Assembly: GCA_020073605.1 (NCBI GenBank) | Contig: JAIQEW010000005.1 | Location: 124,001 to 188,000, forward strand | Origin: Terriglobia bacterium | Lineage (GTDB): Bacteria; Acidobacteriota; Terriglobia; Acidiferrales; UBA7541 | Direction: 5' to 3' | Length of the DNA stretch: 64,000 nt | Shown: positions 8,977-17,689 of the stretch, piece after piece | Layout of the letters: every line of letters starts with the position of its first letter | How positions within the stretch are numbered: the stretch's first letter is position 1 | Program-made: the position numbers and the translations under genes | Notes under the pieces: model-generated | What the model saw: the letters and a program-made list of their open reading frames with translations, nothing else | Database searches by the model: none | Told to the model about the DNA's origin: nothing

Positions 8977-11154
8977 ATGCGCACCACGAGATTCCTCGCT
9001 GCTTTTGTACTTCTTTGCGGTGTTGCCGCAGGACAAACGCCCTCGGCGCAGGCGCCGCAGCAGAATCCGCCCAAGGCGCAGCAGCCGCCGCAATCCGCCG
9101 CGGCGCTCACGACCAGGACGCGCCTGATCACCGTGGATGTGGTTGTCACCGACTCGCACGGAAAGCCCATCCGCGGCCTGACGCGGGACGATTTCCAAGT
9201 CTCGGAGGAACACGGCGGCCTACAGAGAATCGAGAAATTCCGCTTCGTGGACGCGTCGACAAGCGCACCGGTGCCAGCCAGCGCCGTTCGGCCGTCCGGC
9301 GGCCGCGTTTACTCGAACCAAGCCTTCGATAAGGTAACCGCACCGCCTTCGATCTTGCTGATGGATGTGCTCAACACGGAAATCGACCAGCAGGCTGAAG
9401 TGCGCCGTCACATGCTGATGCTGCTGAAGACTCTGCCCAACAGCACGCCGGTAGCAGTGTTCGTCCTCGGGCATACGCTCCATGTGGTACAGGGCTTCAC
9501 CACGGACCCTGCGCTTCTGCGCGCGGCTGTCGACAAGGCGCTCAGGCCGCCCGACATTGCACAGAATCCGCAAGACGATGCAAATAGCCCGTCGAACGTC
9601 GCGCTCGATCAGAACGGCGGCCAGGAAACACCCTCCATTCAAGCACTCGAGGACGTCGAGAAGACGGAATACGAAGCCCAGATGGCCGTTCGCGTGGGCG
9701 AGACGACGGACGCGATGGTATCCATCGCAAGATATCTGGGAGGCTATCCCGGGCGCAAGAATCTGCTGTGGTTCTCGGCAGCATTCCCCAGTTGGATTGC
9801 ACCGGCCACCGATTTCGGCAGAGATTCGTTCGCTGGTACCGCTGCGTACACGGACAGGATTCGCAAGGCTTTTGAATCCCTCACTGACGCACAAGTCGCC
9901 GTGTACCCGGTGGACGCGCGAGGCCTCGAAATCGCGCAACTGTACTCGACCACGCAGAATCCACACATCAACCACAACAACCCCGGCGCCGCCTTTGGGC
10001 GCCAGCTTACCCGGGACGATACCGCGCGCCTCGCCGCTCAAGCCACGATGGAACAAGTCGCCGATGAGACCGGTGGTAAGCCGTGCGAAAACACCAACGA
10101 TCTCGCCGGATGCGTGCAATCGGCGCTCAACGACGGCTCGTCCTACTACGAGCTGGCTTACTACCCGGAAAACGTCAAGTGGGACGGGCGCTTTCACAAG
10201 ATCACAGTGAAGTCGAATCAGCGCGGGACCAGGCTGCGCTATCGCACCGGCTATTTCGCCACTGACGAGGCAGCGCTCGCCAGGCAGCAAACTCCGGAGA
10301 AGCTTCTACAGCAGGCCTGCGTGGGGCCGTTGCCCTCGACGTCGATTCCGCTAACGGCCATGGCTGTCGAGCCGAAGCAGGCGCAGGGGCAAACGCAAGC
10401 GACCCAGGCCAGATATCTGCTCACAATTTCGCCCGGTGCGCTCACTCTGCCCGCCACGGGCGCGTTGCGCGAGTTGCATCTCCAGATGGCCGTCTGCGAG
10501 TACGGCCCCAAGGGCGACTCATTTGTGTTCTATCGGCGCGATTTCTCTCGAAGCGTCTCGGATGCGGAGTATCAGGGCTGGCAAGCCAACGGAATCCGGA
10601 ACATATTCGACTACGATGCAAAACCCGAAAGCCAGCGCCTGCGCTTCGCCGTGCTCGACCTGCCGAGCGGGACGACCGGTTCGGTCGAGGTCCCCGCGCA
10701 TCCGAGCGAATTCGGCCCTATGCCCGGACCCGTAGATCCCGAGCCAACCGCGGCGGCGCCGCCCGCCGCTGGAGCACCCGCTGTCGCACCGCCCCGCGAG
10801 GTCTTTACGAGCCTCACGTTCAAGTCAAGCTCTGGCGCGTCAAGCAAGCTCGATTGGAATAATGGCATGGTTTCGTATCATGGTGACCTGGGCATCGATT
10901 TGGGAGCGTCTGCATTCTTTCAGAAGACGGTCGGCGCCCAGTTCCATTGCCAGGCTGGCGCCCTTGTGCCGGACGACCCTAAGTCCACTGCGGTCCCGAA
11001 GCTGATCGTCGTATTCGAGTCCTCTAAAGGGTCTGTTGCCCTCGTCGACATGACGGGGAGCGAACCCAAGTATTCAGGAAGCCTTCCTGTCGATCCCAGC
11101 GCGAAGCCATTCTTTGATCAGGTCTGGAAGATCTGCCACTGCCAGCAGCCTTAA
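8977..11154 (+). CDS. Secreted VWFA-related acidobacterial-domain protein
   Basis: Large secreted protein of 725 aa with a Sec signal peptide (MRTTRFLAAFVLLCGVAAGQ). After a Gln/Pro-rich linker it shows the segment TVDVVVTDSHGKPIRGLTRD, the hallmark of the von Willebrand-A-related domain expanded in Acidobacteria. The ILLMDVLNT segment marks the start of the Rossmann-like VWA fold, with a degenerate metal site. A second region (about 480-690) looks beta-rich and is unassigned. The ATG at 8977 is preferred over the GTG at 8962 because AAGGGA lies 6 nt upstream and the signal peptide begins there. Molecular role unknown; probably extracellular binding or adhesion. Confidence 0.88.
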   Translation: MRTTRFLAAFVLLCGVAAGQTPSAQAPQQNPPKAQQPPQSAAALTTRTRLITVDVVVTDSHGKPIRGLTRDDFQVSEEHGGLQRIEKFRFVDASTSAPVPASAVRPSGGRVYSNQAFDKVTAPPSILLMDVLNTEIDQQAEVRRHMLMLLKTLPNSTPVAVFVLGHTLHVVQGFTTDPALLRAAVDKALRPPDIAQNPQDDANSPSNVALDQNGGQETPSIQALEDVEKTEYEAQMAVRVGETTDAMVSIARYLGGYPGRKNLLWFSAAFPSWIAPATDFGRDSFAGTAAYTDRIRKAFESLTDAQVAVYPVDARGLEIAQLYSTTQNPHINHNNPGAAFGRQLTRDDTARLAAQATMEQVADETGGKPCENTNDLAGCVQSALNDGSSYYELAYYPENVKWDGRFHKITVKSNQRGTRLRYRTGYFATDEAALARQQTPEKLLQQACVGPLPSTSIPLTAMAVEPKQAQGQTQATQARYLLTISPGALTLPATGALRELHLQMAVCEYGPKGDSFVFYRRDFSRSVSDAEYQGWQANGIRNIFDYDAKPESQRLRFAVLDLPSGTTGSVEVPAHPSEFGPMPGPVDPEPTAAAPPAAGAPAVAPPREVFTSLTFKSSSGASSKLDWNNGMVSYHGDLGIDLGASAFFQKTVGAQFHCQAGALVPDDPKSTAVPKLIVVFESSKGSVALVDMTGSEPKYSGSLPVDPSAKPFFDQVWKICHCQQP

Positions 11155-11192
11155 TCGTTCGTCATCCGCTGCTTTTCCGGTAATCTATCTGC

Positions 11193-11921
11193 ATGGAAGA
11201 ACGCCTTCAAAAAATTATCGCTCGCGCGGGCCTTGCATCCCGCCGCCACGCGGAAGAGATGATCACCTCCGGCCTCGTCACCGTGAACGGCCGTGTGGTC
11301 ACGGAGCTTGGCACCAAAGCCGACGAGTCCCGCGACCACATCAAGGTCGCCGGGAAACTCCTCCGGCCGGAGACGCAGAAAGTCTATTTGATCTTGCACA
11401 AGCCAACGGAGGTCGTCTCCACGCTGAGCGATCCCGAAGGCCGCCGGTCCCTTCGCGACCTGCTGCACGGAGTCTCTGAGCGCGTTTTCCCGGTCGGGCG
11501 GCTGGAGTATCACTCCTCGGGGCTCGTGCTTCTCACCAACGACGGCGATTTGGCGAATCGCATCCTTCAGGCGCACCATCTGCCGCAGACGTATCACCTG
11601 AAACTCAAAACGCTCCTCACGTTCGAGGAAATCGAGAATCTCACGCGCTCCACCGGCGCTCGAATCTCGCGGCTTCGCGGCAAGGATTCACCGTGGTACG
11701 TAGTCACGCTCTCTGAGGCGCGGCGCGATAGCTTGCGCAACAGGCTTTTCCAGACCGGACATCCCGTCGAGAAGATGCGGCGAGTGGGCATCGCCGAATT
11801 GGAACTTGGCTCGCTTGCGCCCGGGCGGCATCGCGCGCTCTCCTCTGCGGAAGTCGCGTCGCTTGGCCGCGCCCTCGAAGGCCGGCAGCCGGCGCGCAAG
11901 CCGGCGCGCCGAAAGGCATAG
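11193..11921 (+). CDS. RsuA/RluB/RluE-family rRNA pseudouridine synthase
   Basis: Isomerises a uridine in rRNA. The N-terminal S4 RNA-binding domain (about 1-60) reads RLQKIIARAGLASRRHAEEMI, followed by the catalytic domain with FPVGRLEYHSSGLVLLTNDG, whose Asp position is replaced by Glu-Tyr (GRLEYHSSGL where GRLDxxTxGL is usual). The protein is 242 aa, normal for RluB-like enzymes. A TAATCT hexamer at 11181-11186 lies 6 nt before the ATG and no Shine-Dalgarno is visible, so the mRNA may be leaderless. The LEYHSS form of the catalytic loop deserves an alignment because the catalytic Asp is normally invariant. Confidence 0.88.
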   Translation: MEERLQKIIARAGLASRRHAEEMITSGLVTVNGRVVTELGTKADESRDHIKVAGKLLRPETQKVYLILHKPTEVVSTLSDPEGRRSLRDLLHGVSERVFPVGRLEYHSSGLVLLTNDGDLANRILQAHHLPQTYHLKLKTLLTFEEIENLTRSTGARISRLRGKDSPWYVVTLSEARRDSLRNRLFQTGHPVEKMRRVGIAELELGSLAPGRHRALSSAEVASLGRALEGRQPARKPARRKA

Positions 11922-12181
11922 CTCCTCGCAAATCCTCGCTTTCCTTTTTTTCTATTTTCGTTATCATGGATTCACAGTAGGGCGGGGGAATCTCTCAGAG
12001 CGCTTTTACTGGGACCGTTTGAATGGAAGTGCGCCGCTGTGGTGCGTTCGATTGTTTTCGGACGTATCCCGGGCGCAGTGCGGCCCACGCGTGCGCGCGA
12101 GAGTAGTAATCCTGCCAACGGGCATCGCCGGAATCAAGTTTCAGCGGCGCCCACAATCGAAACGCACTTGAAAGGAACGGA
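11922..12181 (+). other. 260-nt gap with possible structured RNA
   Basis: No convincing gene. A TGCGTTCG/CGGACGTA hairpin with an 8-nt loop occurs around 12041-12064, flanked by complementary CCGC/GCGG segments. Outer complementary blocks GGGCG (about 11980) and CGCCC (about 12150) could close a rod of about 170 nt, similar in size to 6S RNA. No known family motif was recognised, so the RNA suggestion is weak. Confidence 0.2.
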
Positions 12182-12643
12182 ATGCATAAACTCACACACG
12201 ATCCGAACCGCGGCGTGAGTCGCCCGCAGGCCGCGCCTGCCGGAGATCCCACCAGTGAGATTCTGAAAACGAGCCACACAATCGCCGTCGTCGGCCTTTC
12301 GAGCCGCCGGCACCGCCCGAGCTACGGAGTTGCGCAATACCTCCAATCGGCCGGCTACAAGATCATCCCCGTAAATCCTGCCGAAACGGAAATTCTCGGA
12401 GAAAAGTGTTACGCCCGCCTGGAGGACATTCCCGAACACGTGGACATCGTCGACATCTTCCGGCGTTCGGAATTTGTTCCCGAGATCGTCGAATCCGCCA
12501 TCCGGATCGGAGCGCGCGGCGTGTGGATGCAGGAAGGCGTCATTGATTCCGAGGCTGCCGAACGCGCCCGCCGGGCAGGACTCTTTGTCATCATGAACGC
12601 CTGTATTTTGAAGGAACACATCAAGCGCTTTCGCCTGCACTAG
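12182..12643 (+). CDS. CoA-binding (YccU-type) protein
   Basis: Small Rossmann-fold CoA-binding protein, 153 aa, of the YccU/CoA_binding_2 family. It shows TIAVVGLSSRRHRPSYGVAQ, then AGYKIIPVNPAETEILG, the usual nucleotide-binding beginning, and later GVWMQEGVIDSEAAERARRAG. These proteins resemble the CoA-binding domain of succinyl-CoA synthetase alone and their cellular task is poorly known. Start at 12182 is preceded by AAAGGAACGG. It converges on the propeller gene. Confidence 0.88.
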   Translation: MHKLTHDPNRGVSRPQAAPAGDPTSEILKTSHTIAVVGLSSRRHRPSYGVAQYLQSAGYKIIPVNPAETEILGEKCYARLEDIPEHVDIVDIFRRSEFVPEIVESAIRIGARGVWMQEGVIDSEAAERARRAGLFVIMNACILKEHIKRFRLH

Positions 12644-12723
12644 AAGGCCGAGCTTGCCGGTTTCGAAACGCCCGCGTGGAATCGGACGCGTGGGACGGAG
12701 CGGCCCCGAGCGGCTCCGGCAAC

Positions 12724-13926
12724 TTACTGCAGCGGAAAAACCTTCAGCACTCTCTTCCCAGGTACCGTCACCGCAATGGATTCACCGCCCGGCGCAATTC
12801 TGAAGTCGCGAAACTGAAGGTCGTGCAGGATGGATGCGATCTTCCCGTCATAGAGTCCAACCCACAGGAGAATATTCGACCGGTCCTCCGGCCCGCGCTT
12901 GAGCAGCACGCGCCGCTCGTCCCGGCTCCACTCGAATCGCCCGAATCCTGCCCGCACGCGCACCGGCTTTCCGGGATGCGCGAGGTCGAGCACGTCGATT
13001 GTGTCACCGTCCTCGAAATAGCCGATCTTCGTGCCCGAAGGAGAAAGGCTAAGGCCGCCCTGGTAGCTTTCGATCGGAGCGATCTCTGTCACGCGTTCGT
13101 GCTCCAGGTCGAGCTGCACGAGCGTCAGCCGTCCTCGAAGGCTGAGGCTGTCTCCCACTGCAAACGCCCGGTTATTCTTGGCGTCCCAGATGACCGTATT
13201 GAAGGTGTGCCCTTCAAAGAGTGTTTTGGTTTGTCCGTCCGACGGGCGCACACGGACGATCGCGTAGGGTCCTCCGCCGCTTAAATATGCGACGGTCGAG
13301 CCATCCGCCAGCCACGTACCGTTCACGGCGCCTTCGATGAATCGAGTCTTCGCCCCCGCTACTTTGATCTCTCGGCCATCGTCGTCGAGCAGCGCGATCG
13401 CGCGGCCGCCTCCCACGCCCGGGATTGGGAGGTCTTCCTCGCGATCTTCTTCATGATCCTTGTCTTTGTCTTTCTTCTTTTCCTTCTTCTTGGCTTCTTC
13501 CTGCGCCAATTTGTCGGCGTAGCCCGGCGGGGCGCCTTGGAGCGTCATATTCACGGCGATGTGTTTGCCGTCAGGCGACCACTTCAGCGAATCAATGACG
13601 TATCCCGCTGGAGGCGGAATAGGCATGAACTTGTCCGCTTCCACGATCCGTCTTACCTTCCCGGGGCCTTCCGAGATCGAGATGTCATCGCGCTCGATGA
13701 TGAGCCGCTTGACACGCTTCATGCGCGGCACGGCGTACACGATGGAGTTGTCCGCCGAGATGTCGAAAGCCTGGCAATCCTCGTCGATTGCGAACTTTGG
13801 AGTGTCCTGCGCGCGCAAAGGCGCCGGCTGCAGCAGAAAAATTGCGCCTATCGCGGCGGCCGCAAGCAGGGAAGCGGGCTGTGCGCGTTTCCAAGTTCGC
13901 CTGTTTTCTGGAAGGACTGTCCTCAC
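12724..13926 (-). CDS. Exported TolB-like beta-propeller protein with charged insert
   Basis: Predicted exported protein of 400 aa. The GTG start at 13926 overlaps the rarA stop as GTGA. A signal sequence follows (hydrophobic LLAAAAIGAIFLLQPAPLRA). Repeated blade motifs resembling WD40/TolB propellers are seen, such as LKWSPDGKHIAVN, GLSLSPSGTKIGYFED and RIAPGGESIAVTV. A very charged Lys/Glu/Asp tract (around residues 150-180, EEAKKKEKKKDKDKD) is inserted between two blades. Function unknown; possibly an envelope sensor or scaffold. The coupling to rarA is translational and need not mean shared function. Confidence 0.7.
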   Translation of the reverse strand: MRTVLPENRRTWKRAQPASLLAAAAIGAIFLLQPAPLRAQDTPKFAIDEDCQAFDISADNSIVYAVPRMKRVKRLIIERDDISISEGPGKVRRIVEADKFMPIPPPAGYVIDSLKWSPDGKHIAVNMTLQGAPPGYADKLAQEEAKKKEKKKDKDKDHEEDREEDLPIPGVGGGRAIALLDDDGREIKVAGAKTRFIEGAVNGTWLADGSTVAYLSGGGPYAIVRVRPSDGQTKTLFEGHTFNTVIWDAKNNRAFAVGDSLSLRGRLTLVQLDLEHERVTEIAPIESYQGGLSLSPSGTKIGYFEDGDTIDVLDLAHPGKPVRVRAGFGRFEWSRDERRVLLKRGPEDRSNILLWVGLYDGKIASILHDLQFRDFRIAPGGESIAVTVPGKRVLKVFPLQ

Positions 13927-15275
13927 TCTTCGCCTTTCGCCGCCGGATTCTTCTTCTGGATTCGCCGAATCTCTTCGAGCCTCTGGCGGATGCGCGCTTC
14001 GAATCCCTGATCCGTGGGCCTGTAATACGTGCGACCGAGCAAGCTCTCCGGCAGGCAGGTCATGTCGGTCACTTTCTCCTCGGTGTTGTGCGCGTATTGA
14101 TAGCCCTTGCCGTACCCGAGATGGCTCATCAGTCCCGTCGGGGCATTTCTTAGATGCAGCGGAACGGGTTCCGCGATGGTGCTCTGCAAATCTTTTTGGA
14201 CGGCTCCGTATCCCGTGTACAGCGCATTCGACTTCGGCGCAAGCGAGAGATAGACCACGGCTTGCGCGAGGGCCAGGTGCCCCTCCGGTGGCCCGATGAA
14301 GTCGAAGGCTTCCTTCGCAGCGATCGTCACGGCCAGCGCTCCGGGTTCCGCCAGACCGATATCCTCGCTCGCCATTCTCACCATCCGGCGGGCGAGATAG
14401 AGCGGATCTTCGCCGGATTCGATCATCCGTGCGAGCCAATAGAGCGCCGCGTCGGGATCGGAATTCCGCACGGACTTGTGCAGCGCGGAAATGAGGTTGT
14501 AGTGTTCCTCGCCGGCCTTGTCGTACGGCAGGAGCTTCTTTTGCAGCACGTCCTCTAGCCGCGCTTCGGAAAGCACGCGCCGGCCGTCTGCGCCGGGCTC
14601 GGTCCCCAGCACAAGCGCTTCCAGCGTGTTGTAAGCTGCGCGCGCGTCGCCGTTTGCGAGGACGGCGATGCGCTCCAGAATTTCGCCGCTGGCCTCGACC
14701 TGTTCTTTTCCAAGTCCGCGCACGGGATCTTCAATCGCTCTCCGGAGCAGCGCGACGATCTGTCCCTCCGACAGCGCGTGCAGCACGTACACTTTCATTC
14801 GCGAGAGCAGCGGCGCAATCACCTCGAACGACGGATTGTCCGTCGTCGCGCCGATGAGGAGAATATTTCCGGCCTCCACGTGCGGCAAAAACGCGTCCTG
14901 CTGCGCGCGGTTGAACCGGTGCACCTCGTCCACGAACACGATGGTCCGGCGGCCGTAGCGGCGCGCGCCTTCGGCCTTCGCCATCACTTCCTTGATCTCT
15001 TTGATTCCGGCCAGCACCGCGCTGAACGGGATAAATTCGCTCCGCGTGTGCTTGGCGATGATCCGCGCGAGCGTCGTCTTCCCGCACCCCGGCGGTCCCC
15101 AGAGCAGCATCGAGCTGAGCTCGTCGCGCTCGATCTGCGTCCGCAGCGGCTTTCCCGGACCGAGCAACTCCTCTTGCCCGATGAACTCGTCGAGCGTCTG
15201 CGGGCGCATCCGGTCCGCCAGCGGCCGCCCCGCCTGCGGTTCTTCTTCCGGTTCGATCGCGCGAAACAGTCCCAT
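13923..15275 (-). CDS. rarA: Replication-associated recombination protein A (MgsA/RarA AAA+ ATPase)
   Basis: AAA+ ATPase that acts at stalled replication forks. Walker A is GPPGCGKTTLARI near residue 60 and Walker B is IVFVDEVHRFN. The protein is 450 aa, as expected. The C-terminal MgsA tetramerization domain contains KSVRNSDPDAALYWLARMIE and the near-terminal LRNAPTGLMSHLGYGKGYQY. ATG at 15275 with AAAGGA 4 nt upstream. The SpoU methyltransferase ends 12 nt upstream, and the propeller gene overlaps its stop. Confidence 0.96.
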   Translation of the reverse strand: MGLFRAIEPEEEPQAGRPLADRMRPQTLDEFIGQEELLGPGKPLRTQIERDELSSMLLWGPPGCGKTTLARIIAKHTRSEFIPFSAVLAGIKEIKEVMAKAEGARRYGRRTIVFVDEVHRFNRAQQDAFLPHVEAGNILLIGATTDNPSFEVIAPLLSRMKVYVLHALSEGQIVALLRRAIEDPVRGLGKEQVEASGEILERIAVLANGDARAAYNTLEALVLGTEPGADGRRVLSEARLEDVLQKKLLPYDKAGEEHYNLISALHKSVRNSDPDAALYWLARMIESGEDPLYLARRMVRMASEDIGLAEPGALAVTIAAKEAFDFIGPPEGHLALAQAVVYLSLAPKSNALYTGYGAVQKDLQSTIAEPVPLHLRNAPTGLMSHLGYGKGYQYAHNTEEKVTDMTCLPESLLGRTYYRPTDQGFEARIRQRLEEIRRIQKKNPAAKGEE

Positions 15276-15287
15276 TTGTCCTTTACT

Positions 15288-16148
15288 CTACGCTTTCCGG
15301 CTCAGTTCTTGCTTCCGCTGCCGCGCCACTTCGTACAGCACGATCGACGCCGCCACTCCGGCATTCAGCGACTCGACCGTCTCGCTCGTCGGAATCGAGA
15401 TCGTCGCGTCGGCCGCGCGCTCGACCTCCGGCGGCACCCCGCTCCCCTCGCTTCCGATGAAAATGGCCGCCGGCTGGCGGAGATCCGCCTGCCCCGCAAT
15501 ACCCGCGGGACCATCCGCATCGCTCCGCGCCCCCGAGCTCGCCGCGTAGATCTTCACGCCCGCGATCCGCAACTGCGCGAGCAGGACCGGAATCGACATC
15601 CCTCGCAGAACCGGCAGCCGGAGAGCCGATCCCGCCGACGCGCGCAACGCCTTCGGTGACCACGGGTCCGCCGTACCGCGCACCGCCACCGCTCCCGTCG
15701 CGCCAAACGCTTCCGCCGACCTCAGGATCGTGCCCACGTTTCCCGGGTCCTGCACTCCTGCCAGCACGATCACGAGCGGCGAGCTTTCGCGCATTGCGCC
15801 AGGGCCGCGCAGGACGTCATCGAGTCCCCACGCGCGTTGCCGGAAGAGCGCCGCCACTCCCTGTGGTGCGTTCGTGCCCGCCACGCCCTCGAAGAGCTTG
15901 TCCGTGGTCCGCAGGACGCGCGACCTCGGAATTCCGGCCTCGCTTTCACCGGCCGCGCGCAGGATTCGCGCGCCTTCGCGCTCTCCCGTCTCGCTCACGA
16001 GTAGAGCCTCAGCCTCGAGCCCCGAGCGCAAGGCCTCCTCGACGAGCTTCGGGCCTTCGACTCCGATCGGCTCGCCGTCGCGCGGTCCCGATCCGCGCAG
16101 CGCCGCTCGAAACGTCTTCAGCCACTTGTTGTCGCGACTCGAAATCAT
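15288..16148 (-). CDS. SpoU/TrmH-family RNA 2'-O-methyltransferase
   Basis: SAM-dependent SPOUT methyltransferase that modifies rRNA or tRNA ribose. An N-terminal substrate-binding domain (about 1-100, starting MISSRDNKWLKTFRAA) precedes the knot-fold catalytic domain. Motif 1 is VQDPGNVGTILRSAEAFG, motif 2 is IFIGSEGSGVPPEV and motif 3 is ISIPTSETVESLNAGVAAS. Start chosen at the ATG 16148 (286 aa). An upstream TTG at 16208 would add 20 residues; neither has a strong ribosome site. First gene of the spoU-rarA-propeller unit. Confidence 0.92.
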   Translation of the reverse strand: MISSRDNKWLKTFRAALRGSGPRDGEPIGVEGPKLVEEALRSGLEAEALLVSETGEREGARILRAAGESEAGIPRSRVLRTTDKLFEGVAGTNAPQGVAALFRQRAWGLDDVLRGPGAMRESSPLVIVLAGVQDPGNVGTILRSAEAFGATGAVAVRGTADPWSPKALRASAGSALRLPVLRGMSIPVLLAQLRIAGVKIYAASSGARSDADGPAGIAGQADLRQPAAIFIGSEGSGVPPEVERAADATISIPTSETVESLNAGVAASIVLYEVARQRKQELSRKA

Positions 16149-16353
16149 TTTGCCGGGGGGACGGGCCTGATCTCGGCGCCACGTGCCACCCTCTCGCAAG
16201 CCTAGCAAACGCCCAACCCGGCGTAAACCTGGAGCGCGCGCCGCAGCCTCTCTTCGTGGCCCCTAACATCTTGCGTGCGTTGGTCTTGCTTCGCCCGTGG
16301 CGCCTGTGCTAGTTTTCCCAAGAACCTCTGGCGCGACCCGCCGCGAGCGAACA

Positions 16354-16992
16354 TTGCCCGTCGAGATCCTCAAAATTTCATCCGAAGCGCCCGAGCGGCA
16401 CGTGATCGAGTACGCTGCCAGCTTTATCAAGCGCGGCCGCATCGTCAGCATCCCGACCGACACGTTTTACGGCCTTTGCGCCGACCCCTTCAATCTCTTT
16501 GCGGTCGAGCGCGTCTTTCAGGTGAAGGGGCGCCCCGAAACGCGTGCGCTGCCGATCCTGGTTAATTCGATCGAGCAGGCGGTCGGGCTTGTCCGCGACG
16601 TGCCCGATGTGTTTCTCACGCTGGCGAACAAATTCTGGCCCGGCCCGCTGACCCTGGTCGTCGAGGCGACTCACCGGCTTCCGCTCAAAGTCACCGGCAA
16701 CACCGGCCGCGTCGCACTGCGCTGGGCCGATTCGCGTATCGCCACCGCGCTCATCGAAGCCGTGGGCGGGCCCGTCACCGGCACGAGCGCGAATCTCTCG
16801 GGCCATCCTTCGTGTACGAACGTCGCCGAGCTCGTCGCGCAGCTCGATGACCGCATCCCGCTTATCCTCGACTCGGGCGACACGGGCGGCACTCTCGCCT
16901 CCACGATTGTGCGCATCGATGGCAACGACTGGTCCATCGCCCGCGAAGGCGCGCTGCCGAACTCCGAGATCGAGAAGGTCTTGCGCTCTTAA
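16354..16992 (+). CDS. L-threonylcarbamoyladenylate synthase (TsaC/Sua5/YwlC)
   Basis: Makes threonylcarbamoyl-AMP from Thr, bicarbonate and ATP for the t6A37 modification of ANN-decoding tRNAs. The YrdC fold is evident from IPTDTFYGLCADPFNL, KGRPETRALPILV, FWPGPLTLVVEA and VTGTSANLSG. A TTG start at 16354 gives 212 aa, the usual short form, and begins right at the conserved VEILKISSEAPE segment. An in-frame GTG at 16297 would add 19 residues. Stands alone on the plus strand. Confidence 0.92.
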   Translation: MPVEILKISSEAPERHVIEYAASFIKRGRIVSIPTDTFYGLCADPFNLFAVERVFQVKGRPETRALPILVNSIEQAVGLVRDVPDVFLTLANKFWPGPLTLVVEATHRLPLKVTGNTGRVALRWADSRIATALIEAVGGPVTGTSANLSGHPSCTNVAELVAQLDDRIPLILDSGDTGGTLASTIVRIDGNDWSIAREGALPNSEIEKVLRS

Positions 16993-17059
16993 GTCGTGAG
17001 ATCCGATAGCGCCCGCGGCGTTCCCGTTCGGCCTCGAGCCGCATAGCCGGCCTCCTCCG

Positions 17060-17635
17060 ATGCGCGAAATCAAAGTGTACGACGAAGGGCGGATTCCGCG
17101 AGATTGGAACGCGCTCCTCAAACCCTCGCAATGCGCGGTTTTCTTCCGGCGCTTTGGTTCTGAAACGCCCGTGTCGTCCGATGGCGTTCCCTTCGCGCGG
17201 CTTCGTGACAGCACGTTTCTCCTGTTCGATAGTCTCGGGGAGGCGCAGGCCTTCTGCGACGCCCGTGTGCAGCAAGTTCCCGATCTGTGCTGCGAGGTCT
17301 TCGACTGCAAGGGAAAAGCGCAGCCGCCGCTCCTCGTCATCGTAAACTCCAAGAACGCTTCGAAAGACGAACTCAGCGCAACCGCCGTGCGGAAGCGCAA
17401 GATGGCCGCCATAGTGTTGGTGCTGGGCGCGCTACCGCTGTTCTGGTGGGACCATAAGGCTGGGGGTAGCCTGGTCGCGCCCACGTACATCGGGTTCACC
17501 ATGATTCTGACCGCGATCCGGCTTTTCTTTTGGAATCGCGGGAGAAAAGAGCATGGGGAAGAACGGGAAAAGCGTATTCAGGAACATCTACTCCTGGAGA
17601 AGCAGGAATCCGGGAATGCGAAGTTATCCGACTGA
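17060..17635 (+). CDS. Hypothetical membrane protein
   Basis: No family recognised. The 191-aa protein has a soluble N-terminal region (about 1-110) containing several Cys (AQAFCDARV, DLCCEVFDCKG). Two hydrophobic segments follow at about 116-131 and 141-157 (GALPLFWWDHK between them), then a charged Lys/Glu-rich C-terminal tail. It looks like a small bitopic or hairpin inner-membrane protein. It lies 54 nt before the antiporter and may be cotranscribed with it. Confidence 0.6.
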   Translation: MREIKVYDEGRIPRDWNALLKPSQCAVFFRRFGSETPVSSDGVPFARLRDSTFLLFDSLGEAQAFCDARVQQVPDLCCEVFDCKGKAQPPLLVIVNSKNASKDELSATAVRKRKMAAIVLVLGALPLFWWDHKAGGSLVAPTYIGFTMILTAIRLFFWNRGRKEHGEEREKRIQEHLLLEKQESGNAKLSD

Positions 17636-17689
17636 CGTGCCGCAGATGATGCACGAATACGGCGCGAAGTCGTACGTGGCGAGGGTATC

